From the NCBI GenBank assembly GCA_019322455.1, contig JAHWIT010000110.1:1-7826 (forward strand): a stretch of DNA of 7,826 nt, given 5' to 3'. A program made the position numbers and the translations under genes. Source of the DNA: Candidatus Woesearchaeota archaeon (GTDB lineage: Archaea; Nanobdellota; Nanobdellia; Woesearchaeales; WJKL01). Of the stretch, positions 1 through 4,613 are shown piece after piece. The notes under the pieces were generated by a model. That model saw only the letters and a list, made by a program, of their open reading frames with translations. It was not told the origin of the DNA and made no database searches. Each line of letters starts with the position of its first letter. Positions within the stretch are counted from its first letter, which is position 1.

Positions 1-2014
1 CCCATCCAGATGCATTATGGTATAATACACAAGTATCTGTATTATCATCTGTTGCATTAAATCCAAATATTACTGTTTGTGAAGTTGTCCAAGTATCATT
101 TCCATAATTATCTAGTGTATTTACAACTGGATTTACAGAATCAACATTTATAGTACGATTAGCTGAAGCAAATGTGCTTTCACTATTGTTTGTATAACCT
201 TCACAATTCCAAAGCCAAGTTCCATTTTGAAGCGAGGTATCAAATTGATATGATGTTGCATTTGAAACAGCAGTTGTATTTGTTGTTATTAATTGCCATG
301 TACTTGAATTCCAGTTTCCCCATAAAGAAACATTTGTTATGGATTCATTAGACTCATTAATCTGAACAGTGCAATTAAAAGACACTGTTCCGTCAGTATC
401 CCATGTATTATTTCCAGGAGAATCTAAAGACATGCTTAAATCATTGTAAGCATAAGCAATCACACCACCAAAATCAAATTTCAAAGTGTGTTTGCCCATC
501 TCTAAAACTCTAGAAATCTCATAGCCTGTCTCATTGCATGTATAATCTGGAACAAAGATCTTTCCATCTGTAAGTTCTGTAGTAACAATATTATCTCCGC
601 ATCTTAACTCAATAAATTCCAAAACATTTTCAAAATCTGTATTTTCTTCAGCAGTAATTGTTAAATCAGCTTGTCCTACTGTAGTGAATCTTACTTCCCA
701 ATTTCCTCCTAAAATAGGATAGCTCTGCACATTTAATATAATAATCTCAAGCTCAAATACCTGCTCAGAAAGATGAGGAACAATCCATTCAACATAATCT
801 ATTAATCCATTGCCATCTGTATCATAAAGATCAAGTTCAATCTCTTGTCTTTCACCATCTACAATATGATAAAGATGAACAGCTTCAGCAGGTGCTTCTG
901 AAGGCAGCGTCATATTAGCTAATACATCCTCATAATGATTATCTGAACTTATTGTAACTCTTTTCTCATAATCAGAAATATCTTCTTCAACAGCTTGCGG
1001 AGCTTCTGTATAATATTCAATTTCTATTTCTTTGATATACTCTTTAATTTTTAGTTTCTTTGGTTTTTTTTCTGAAATCTCATCCTCAATTAATATATCT
1101 TCATCATCAGAACTTGATGCGCCATAAATATTAATTTGCATAATAGAAATATCTTCTACTTCTTCTTCAATACCATCTTCAATTTCTTCAATTTCAATAT
1201 CAAAAGCATCATCTGGAAGTTCCACTACTAGATTATCCGATTTTCCACTTAATTTGATTATTTTCTTCCATCTAACAGGCTGACCAACAACAGCATCATA
1301 TTGAATTGTTTCTTCTTCTATAACTGTAATATTTTCCTCAATCAAAGGCTCTTCTGTTAGATTGATTTCCTCAGTAATATTTATTTCTTCTATGATTTCC
1401 TCAGATATGTTTTCTACAGGAATCTCTTCTGTCACATTAGGTTCACTAATGTTCATAACCAAAGGTTCTGTTATGTTTTCCTCAATTACAGGTTCCTCTT
1501 CTGCAGTTTCTTCAACAGGTTCTTCTTCAATTGGTTCTTCGTCTGTAGGTTCTTCTTCAACTGGTGTTTCTTCGACAGGCTCTTCCTCAATTGGTTCTTC
1601 GTCTGTAGGTTCTTCTGTTGGAGTTTCTTCAACAGGTTCTTCTACAGGTTCTTCCTCTACAGGTTCCTCATCAATTAGCCCTTCATCAGCAGGTTCTTCT
1701 GTAGGTATTTCTTCAACAGGTTCTTCTACAGATTCTTCCTCTACAGGTTCCTCATCAATTAGCCCTTCATCAGCAGGTTCTTCTGTTGGAGTTTCTTCAA
1801 CAGGCTCTTCTGGCTCAGGCTCAGAAGTGGCTTCATCAGACAATTCTTCATCTGAAGTTTGCTCAGGAGGTGTTTCAACAGATGGTTCTTCAACAACAGT
1901 AACTGGATTAACAGTATCTGCAAAAGCTATTGGTAAAAATATCATTAATTCAACACAGAAAAAGGTAATCAACTGCATAATAATTGGATTTGTTAAATAG
2001 GATTTTAATTTCAT
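1..2014 (-). CDS. Large acidic secreted surface protein, partial (C-terminus off the left edge)
   Basis: The frame is open from an ATG at 2014 to the window edge, giving 671 visible residues with no stop. The N-terminus looks like a signal peptide: Lys at residues 2 and 4, a hydrophobic stretch at about 10-32, and a likely cut after AFA at residue 32. A Glu carried within that stretch (residue 22) is unusual. Residues about 37-180 are a Glu/Pro/Thr tract (EEPVEE-type units). Residues 398-409 (DTDGNGLIDYVE) match a 12-residue EF-hand calcium loop, followed by WIVPHLSEQ. A beta-rich region spans about 430-520, an Ig-like domain about 521-620, and a second begins near 628. Asn-X-Ser/Thr sequons are dense throughout the C-terminal part, which suggests N-glycosylation outside the cell. 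The start overlaps the stop of the upstream regulator by ATGA. The role is probably cell-surface structure or adhesion; no enzymatic motif is visible. The family is familiar from DPANN genomes, but the exact function is unknown. Confidence 0.88.
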   Translation of the reverse strand, partial: MKLKSYLTNPIIMQLITFFCVELMIFLPIAFADTVNPVTVVEEPSVETPPEQTSDEELSDEATSEPEPEEPVEETPTEEPADEGLIDEEPVEEESVEEPVEEIPTEEPADEGLIDEEPVEEEPVEEPVEETPTEEPTDEEPIEEEPVEETPVEEEPTDEEPIEEEPVEETAEEEPVIEENITEPLVMNISEPNVTEEIPVENISEEIIEEINITEEINLTEEPLIEENITVIEEETIQYDAVVGQPVRWKKIIKLSGKSDNLVVELPDDAFDIEIEEIEDGIEEEVEDISIMQINIYGASSSDDEDILIEDEISEKKPKKLKIKEYIKEIEIEYYTEAPQAVEEDISDYEKRVTISSDNHYEDVLANMTLPSEAPAEAVHLYHIVDGERQEIELDLYDTDGNGLIDYVEWIVPHLSEQVFELEIIILNVQSYPILGGNWEVRFTTVGQADLTITAEENTDFENVLEFIELRCGDNIVTTELTDGKIFVPDYTCNETGYEISRVLEMGKHTLKFDFGGVIAYAYNDLSMSLDSPGNNTWDTDGTVSFNCTVQINESNESITNVSLWGNWNSSTWQLITTNTTAVSNATSYQFDTSLQNGTWLWNCEGYTNNSESTFASANRTINVDSVNPVVNTLDNYGNDTWTTSQTVIFGFNATDDNTDTCVLYHNASGW
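1501..1620 (-). repeat. 60-bp tandem repeat, two copies, coding for 20-residue acidic units
   Basis: Positions 1501-1560 and 1561-1620 share most bases and encode related 20-residue units built on PTDEEPIEEEPVEET, residues about 132-171 of the surface protein. This array has a different period from the neighbouring 84-bp array but uses the same EEPVEE vocabulary, so the acidic tract seems to have grown by more than one duplication event. Confidence 0.85.
1624..1791 (-). repeat. 84-bp tandem repeat, two copies, coding for 28-residue acidic units
   Basis: Positions 1624-1707 and 1708-1791 are near-identical, differing at one internal base and a few at the junction end. A third, short partial copy begins at 1792. 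The period is a multiple of three and keeps the reading frame of the surface protein (residues about 75-131). Each unit encodes EEP/VEE blocks around a conserved ADEGLIDEEP segment. The DNA-level identity, including rare-looking shared codons, points to recent duplication rather than convergent codon choice. Confidence 0.9.
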
Positions 2015-2274
2015 GATTTGATATCCCTCCAATTATGCAATTTTGCCATACCAACATTTCTTATCTCAATTAGATTAGCTCCTCTTAATTCAGCAAGTAT
2101 AATAGAAGCAGTATGTCGTGTAGTTCCAATTTTTTTAGCAATGTCAGCAATTGTCAAACCAGAATTATTTTTCTTCAACAAGTTTATTATTTTTTCTTTA
2201 TAATCATTTGGTAGAGATTTACAGGTAGAAATAAAAATTTCATCTTTTTTTTGGTCAGTATTTATTTGTCCCAT
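2011..2274 (-). CDS. Winged helix-turn-helix transcriptional regulator
   Basis: This is a soluble 87-residue protein. A helical start at about 21-36 (DYKEKIINLLKKN) is followed by a helix-turn-helix at about 40-64 (LTIADIAKKIG..RHTASIILAEL) and a short wing at 66-82 ending in KLHNW. The layout is that of MarR/ArsR-like or similar archaeal one-domain winged-helix regulators. There is no visible ligand-binding or metal-binding domain; the single Cys at 18 is not a metal motif. The ATG at 2274 is preferred because GAGG at 2282-2285 lies 7 nt upstream. An in-frame GTG at 2277 would leave only 4 nt. The stop codon overlaps the start of the surface protein (ATGA at 2011-2014), so the two are probably co-translated. 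It may regulate its own operon and the divergent genes, but that is inference. Confidence 0.85.
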   Translation of the reverse strand: MGQINTDQKKDEIFISTCKSLPNDYKEKIINLLKKNNSGLTIADIAKKIGTTRHTASIILAELRGANLIEIRNVGMAKLHNWRDIKS

Positions 2275-2301
2275 CACACTTCCTCTTTTCAGTTACCGCC
2301 G

Positions 2302-2345
2302 CCCCATAAGGGGTCAATATAAGAAAATTAAATATGATTCTCTTA
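2302..2345 (-). promoter_or_regulatory. Candidate 5' leader RNA with two stem-loops ahead of the regulator gene
   Basis: Read on the minus strand, 2337-2345 can pair with 2320-2328 in a 9-bp stem with an 8-nt loop. All nine pairs hold only in the minus-strand RNA, where one is G-U; the plus-strand RNA would have an A-C mismatch. Six bases downstream, 2302-2313 forms CCCC-TTAT-GGGG, an unusually GC-rich hairpin in AT-rich surroundings. Both lie between the proposed TATA element (2403-2410) and the ribosome binding site (2282-2285). The function is unknown: possibly an attenuator, an RNA-stability element or a protein site. It does not match a riboswitch I can name. Confidence 0.4.
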
Positions 2346-2402
2346 TTACTAACCCTCACTCCTATCGATAATCATTATTACAAATCAATAAAATATAGAA
2401 AG

Positions 2403-2410
2403 TATATATT
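2403..2410 (-). promoter_or_regulatory. Probable TATA box for the regulator / surface-protein operon
   Basis: AATATATA on the minus strand is the best TATA-like octamer upstream of the regulator. At the usual archaeal spacing it would place transcription start near 2380, giving a leader of roughly 105 nt. A perfect 11-bp palindrome (ATAAT-C-ATTAT, 2368-2378) lies at that predicted start and could be an operator. A weaker TATA-like stretch around 2327-2334 would give a much shorter leader, so the assignment is tentative. Confidence 0.4.
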
Positions 2411-2442
2411 CATTTTTTTTACAAAGAATCAAGTAAAAAACA

Positions 2443-2463
2443 TTATCTTTAGATAGAAGATAA
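2443..2463. promoter_or_regulatory. Perfect 7-bp-arm dyad in the divergent promoter region
   Basis: TTATCTT at 2443-2449 and AAGATAA at 2457-2463 form a perfect inverted repeat with a 7-bp spacer. It sits directly upstream of the TATA box of the plus-strand operon, where archaeal activators or BRE-overlapping repressors bind. The size suits a dimeric winged-helix protein such as the adjacent regulator. The protein that binds here is not known. Confidence 0.4.
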
Positions 2464-2469
2464 AAAAAC

Positions 2470-2478
2470 TATATTATA
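2470..2478 (+). promoter_or_regulatory. TATA box for the microprotein-rhomboid-KaiC operon; transcript probably leaderless
   Basis: TATATTATA is preceded by an A-rich stretch (2462-2468) resembling a BRE. Its centre is 26 bp from the ATG at 2500, so transcription should begin at or within a few bases of the start codon. No Shine-Dalgarno sequence is present in the T-rich stretch before that ATG, which agrees with leaderless translation of the first gene. Confidence 0.6.
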
Positions 2479-2499
2479 ATCATTTTTTTCTATATTTTT

Positions 2500-2619
2500 A
2501 TGGATATCATAGAATTAGGAGTAGGAGCAGGAATTATTGCAGTAGGTGCTTTCTTATTAGCTTACATCAGAAAAGTAAAAAACAAATTAAAGAAATTTGT
2601 TCTGAGAGGAAGGCAATGA
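2500..2619 (+). CDS. 39-residue single-span membrane microprotein
   Basis: The ATG at 2500 opens a 39-codon frame ending in TGA at 2617-2619. Residues 3-23 form one hydrophobic span containing a small-residue face (G7, G9, A10, G11, A14, G16, A17), the kind that packs helices together. Residues 24-38 hold eight Arg/Lys (R24, K25, K27, K29, K31, K32, R36, R38), so the tail should lie in the cytoplasm. Support for a real gene comes from the well-placed TATA box, the leaderless start and the ATGA overlap with the rhomboid gene; the ribosome binding site of that gene (GAGG, 2606-2609) lies inside this frame. I do not recognise the family. It could be a partner or adaptor of the rhomboid protease, or a leader peptide for coupling. 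Both are guesses. Confidence 0.65.
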   Translation: MDIIELGVGAGIIAVGAFLLAYIRKVKNKLKKFVLRGRQ

Positions 2620-3215
2620 ATAAGATTCTGATATTTGCTGCAATACTAATTATAATATATTCTAGTATTTTCTTTATTCCAAATAGATTCGAAATTTTGT
2701 CATTAAATCCTGAAAAAATATCTGAAATATGGAGATTCATTACATATCCTTTTACTCATTTAAATACAAAACATTTGATTGAAAATATAATAGGACTAAG
2801 TCTTGTTGCTTTTATAGCAAGAGAATTAAAAACAGCTTTTAATGATTTCTCATCGACATATCTTTCATCTGGTTTTTTATCAGTAATTCCAATATGGCTT
2901 ATACTAAGCTTTACTGCATTAGGAGCATCAAATGCCATTTTTGGAGGATTTGGATTAATAACACAAAATATAAAAAAATTTCAGATTAAATCTTGGTATA
3001 TCATTGTTTTATTGATCATTATTATCTTTCTGAGCAGTATTACAAATTATTTTTCTTACGGTTCAAAAAGTGAGCAATTTGTATCTTCAATCAAACAAAA
3101 CCTTGCGCATTTTTCAGGATTAATATTTGGAATTGGATTTTTTTTCTTTTTATCTAAAATAAAACCAATTCTTACAAAAAGAAAAAGACATGTTTTAAGG
3201 AGGTTATCAGAATGA
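2616..3215 (+). CDS. Rhomboid-family intramembrane serine protease
   Basis: The protein has 199 residues and about six membrane spans (roughly 2-21, 53-70, 85-100, 103-117, 126-143, 162-181), the basic prokaryotic rhomboid size. Catalytic features are intact: the nucleophile Ser105 in GASNAIFG (103-110), the dyad His165 in AHFSG followed by a GxxxG at 168-172, the conserved H53-x3-N57 of the second span, and WR at 39-40 in the L1 loop region. Such enzymes cut transmembrane helices of client proteins within the membrane. The C-terminus is a Lys/Arg-rich cytoplasmic tail (about 182-196). The gene starts by ATGA overlap with the microprotein, with GAGG 6 nt upstream, and ends by ATGA overlap with the KaiC-like gene. 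The substrate is unknown; the adjacent microprotein or a surface protein with a membrane anchor would be candidates. Confidence 0.9.
   Translation: MNKILIFAAILIIIYSSIFFIPNRFEILSLNPEKISEIWRFITYPFTHLNTKHLIENIIGLSLVAFIARELKTAFNDFSSTYLSSGFLSVIPIWLILSFTALGASNAIFGGFGLITQNIKKFQIKSWYIIVLLIIIIFLSSITNYFSYGSKSEQFVSSIKQNLAHFSGLIFGIGFFFFLSKIKPILTKRKRHVLRRLSE
3197..3204 (+). promoter_or_regulatory. Strong Shine-Dalgarno sequence for the KaiC-like gene
   Basis: AAGGAGGT lies inside the end of the rhomboid gene, 7 nt before the ATG at 3212. It is the strongest ribosome binding site seen in the window, so the ATPase may be made independently of coupling and in excess over the protease. Confidence 0.85.
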
Positions 3216-3934
3216 GAATCAAAACAGGAATTGAAGGTTTAGATAATATGCTATCAGGAGGCCTGCTTAAAGGAAGAAATATTCTTTTATCAGGCCCTTG
3301 CGGCAGTGGAAAGAGTATTTTAAGCATGCAGTTTTTGTACAATGGTGTTATGGTATTCAACGAGCCTGGACTTTATGTAACATTAGAAGAAACAAAAGAA
3401 AAATTCTACCAAGATATGGCAAACTTTGGAATGGATTTAACTCATGCAGAAAAAACAGGAAGATTTATATTAATAGGAGGCCCTATCGCAGGCCTTAAAA
3501 AATACATGACAAAAGTTGATGCAAGCATTAAAAATATTGTAGAAGAAATAGAAGAGATTGTAAAAGAAAAAAGAATCAAAAGAGTTGTTATCGACAGCAT
3601 AAACCTTCTTACAATGCTGTTAAAGGATGATGATGAAAGAAGAAAAGCATTGGCAATGATTGCTAATTCATTGTCTGCTCTAGGCTGCACTGCAATATTA
3701 ATCTCTGAAACAAAAGAAGGAAGTATGGACTTAAGCAGATATGGAATGGAAGAATTTGTTGTTGACGGAGTTATTGTATTATATCTTGTAAGGCAGGGAA
3801 GCAAATTCTCTCCAGGAATTGCTATAAGAAAAATGAGAGGAACAAAACACGAAAAAGAGATAAAATACTATGAAATAACTGATCAAGGAATATTTGTCCA
3901 TCCAGAAGAAACATTATTCACAGATATAAAATAG
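3212..3934 (+). CDS. Single-domain KaiC-like RecA-fold ATPase
   Basis: This 240-residue cytoplasmic protein has one KaiC domain. It begins with the family signature TGIEGLDNMLSGGL (5-18), then Walker A GPCGSGKS (28-35), the acidic pair E59-E60 in LEET (the catalytic glutamates of KaiC), and Walker B VVID ending at D128. The KaiC-type KMRGTKH motif is at 207-213, followed by the conserved ITDQGIFVHP. It should bind and hydrolyse ATP and probably forms a hexameric ring. In archaea, one-domain KaiC homologues are widespread and mostly linked to signalling or protein-complex control rather than to clocks; there are no kaiA/kaiB genes here. Co-operonic placement with a rhomboid protease suggests a membrane-associated regulatory role, which is inference. 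RadA and FlaH are less likely because the KMRGT and TGIEGLD motifs are KaiC-like. Confidence 0.92.
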   Translation: MRIKTGIEGLDNMLSGGLLKGRNILLSGPCGSGKSILSMQFLYNGVMVFNEPGLYVTLEETKEKFYQDMANFGMDLTHAEKTGRFILIGGPIAGLKKYMTKVDASIKNIVEEIEEIVKEKRIKRVVIDSINLLTMLLKDDDERRKALAMIANSLSALGCTAILISETKEGSMDLSRYGMEEFVVDGVIVLYLVRQGSKFSPGIAIRKMRGTKHEKEIKYYEITDQGIFVHPEETLFTDIK

Positions 3935-3941
3935 TTTATTC

Positions 3942-4094
3942 AGCTGTGTAAAAATCCCAAGGCCTTTGGCCAAATTTTTCTAATAAGCGTCTCGTAAGAC
4001 TGCACCTGATGCTCGAAAACAATTTTAAAATCAATTTAACAGCATTTATTAGAAGAAATTCGAGTAAGAAAAATTTAGGGATTTCAACACAGCT
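3942..4094. repeat. 153-bp imperfect inverted-repeat element between convergent genes (MITE-like or structured RNA)
   Basis: The outer arms 3942-3958 and 4078-4094 match at 15 of 17 positions (AGCTGTGT..AAATCCC). A second, perfect 10-bp block pairs 3972-3981 with 4067-4076 (AAATTTTTCT). The 13-base insert between them on the left holds a GGCC-TTT-GGCC hairpin. Inside are a GTCT-CGTA-AGAC hairpin (3989-4000) and two further complementary blocks that cross each other: 3979-3986 with 4046-4053, and 4012-4017 with 4059-4064. TTATT flanks the element on both sides (3936-3940 and 4095-4099) and could be a target-site duplication, though it is weak in AT-rich DNA. The T-tract is present on both strands, so it may also end transcription from both convergent genes. 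No coding potential is seen. Confidence 0.6.
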
Positions 4095-4247
4095 TTATTT
4101 ATCTTTTTTAATCTCTCTAAGCAGATTTCTAATAGCTTCTTTTGCAAATTCTGCTCTTGACTTATAGCCATAGCCTTTTTTCTTAATTATAATATCAATC
4201 TGCTCAACAAGATCATCAGGCAAAGCTATGTTTGTATATTTCCTCAT
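4095..4247 (-). CDS. CopG-like ribbon-helix-helix DNA-binding protein (copy 1)
   Basis: This 50-residue protein begins with the beta-ribbon YTNIALP (4-10), the DNA-contacting strand of the fold. Helix A follows at about 11-23, a Gly/Tyr turn (GYGYKSR, 25-31), and helix B at about 32-44 (AEFAKEAIRNLLR). The dimer binds DNA with its paired N-terminal strands. It shares 33 of 47 positions with the adjacent copy. The stop codon (TAA, 4095-4097) directly abuts the inverted-repeat element. No Shine-Dalgarno sequence is obvious, and a TATA-like element 31 bp upstream suggests a near-leaderless mRNA. No toxin gene accompanies it, so a free regulator is more likely than an antitoxin. Confidence 0.85.
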   Translation of the reverse strand: MRKYTNIALPDDLVEQIDIIIKKKGYGYKSRAEFAKEAIRNLLREIKKDK

Positions 4248-4274
4248 TTTTTAAAAATAAGAAAGTTTAGTTCC

Positions 4275-4281
4275 TTATAAT
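4275..4281 (-). promoter_or_regulatory. TATA-like element for ribbon-helix-helix copy 1
   Basis: ATTATAA on the minus strand is centred 31 bp from the ATG at 4247, so transcription would start only a few bases before the codon. The stretch 4248-4339 holds otherwise only the dyad at 4304-4322 and a T-rich terminator. Confidence 0.45.
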
Positions 4282-4303
4282 CTTTCTCGGTAACCCATGC
4301 ACA

Positions 4304-4322
4304 GATAGGTTAATTACCTATC
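4304..4322. promoter_or_regulatory. Perfect dyad GATAGGT-N5-ACCTATC, candidate operator
   Basis: Two perfect 7-bp arms (4304-4310 and 4316-4322) are separated by 5 bp, upstream of the TATA element of ribbon-helix-helix copy 1 and just after copy 2. ATAGGT/ACCTAT hexamers recur at 4550-4555 (next to the copy 2 promoter) and 4605-4610 (next to the ligase stop). Spaced short inverted repeats are typical ribbon-helix-helix targets, so autoregulation is a natural guess. Confidence 0.5.
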
Positions 4323-4324
4323 AC

Positions 4325-4337
4325 AAAAAGAGAAAAA
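4325..4337 (-). terminator. T-rich terminator after ribbon-helix-helix copy 2
   Basis: The minus strand reads TTTTT-CTC-TTTTT immediately after the copy 2 stop. Archaeal polymerase stops on T-tracts without needing a hairpin, so the two copies may be separate transcripts. Confidence 0.5.
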
Positions 4338-4339
4338 GT

Positions 4340-4483
4340 TCATTTAATTGTTCTTAACAACATTCTTACTGCTTCTTTTGCAAATTCCCCTCTTGATCTG
4401 TAACCAAAATTTGATTTTTTAATTATTTCGTCTATTTTTGCAACTAAATCATTTGGCAATGCTATATTTGTATAATTGTTCAT
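4340..4483 (-). CDS. CopG-like ribbon-helix-helix DNA-binding protein (copy 2)
   Basis: This 47-residue paralogue has the same layout as copy 1: beta-ribbon YTNIALP (4-10), helix A about 11-23, turn with GYRSR (27-31), helix B about 32-44 (GEFAKEAVRMLLR). The strand that reads DNA is identical in both copies, while helix A and the C-terminal tail differ. They may therefore recognise similar sites and could form heterodimers. The start ATG at 4483 is the only one fitting the fold; no strong ribosome binding site precedes it. Transcription probably begins from a TATA-like element near 4538-4547. Confidence 0.85.
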   Translation of the reverse strand: MNNYTNIALPNDLVAKIDEIIKKSNFGYRSRGEFAKEAVRMLLRTIK

Positions 4484-4537
4484 ATTATTCTCTAAAAGGG
4501 AAAAATCCTTTAATAACTTTTTTGGTTAAGGGTTTGC

Positions 4538-4547
4538 TATGTATAGT
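4538..4547 (-). promoter_or_regulatory. TATA-like element for ribbon-helix-helix copy 2
   Basis: ACTATACATA on the minus strand would place transcription start near 4518, with a leader of about 35 nt. An ATAGGT hexamer at 4550-4555 sits right beside it, matching the arm of the dyad at 4304-4322. Several AT-rich alternatives exist nearby. Confidence 0.35.
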
Positions 4548-4559
4548 AAATAGGTAAAT

Positions 4560-4574
4560 AAAAAGAAAAAAAAA
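4560..4574 (-). terminator. T-rich terminator of the polymerase X-ligase operon
   Basis: On the minus strand, nine T, one C and four T follow about 40 bp after the ligase stop, a typical archaeal intrinsic terminator. It lies just upstream of the copy 2 ribbon-helix-helix promoter, separating the two units. Confidence 0.6.
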
Positions 4575-4613
4575 TATCTTTATCCTTCTTCAGCAGATTA
4601 TTTCACCTATATA

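Noticed and set aside
1501..1800. Possible CRISPR-like array
   Set aside because: The repeats are directly adjacent without unique spacers, keep a reading frame and encode an acidic tract.
1362..2000. Plus-strand open frame with Ser/Gly/Thr-rich repeats
   Set aside because: It is the antisense of the Glu/Pro repeat tract (GAA/GAG read backwards gives TTC/CTC-type codons and Ser in a shifted frame). It has no promoter or ribosome binding site, and the minus frame is longer with a signal peptide and domains.
2018..3498. Several short frames (2018-2203, 2756-2938, 3172-3360, 3298-3498)
   Set aside because: All are off-frame or antisense within well-supported genes and encode no recognisable fold.
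3442..3804. Minus-strand frame of 120 codons opposite the KaiC-like gene
   Set aside because: It lies wholly antisense to a gene with all family motifs and shows no domain or start signal.
3212..3934. Circadian clock component
   Set aside because: Only one KaiC domain and no kaiA or kaiB nearby; one-domain homologues are common in archaea with other roles.
4000..4064. Box C/D guide RNA
   Set aside because: TGATG at 4007-4011 resembles a C box, but no properly spaced D box or C'/D' pair was found.
4095..4483. Toxin-antitoxin module
   Set aside because: Both proteins are ribbon-helix-helix type and no RelE, PIN, HEPN or similar toxin frame adjoins them.
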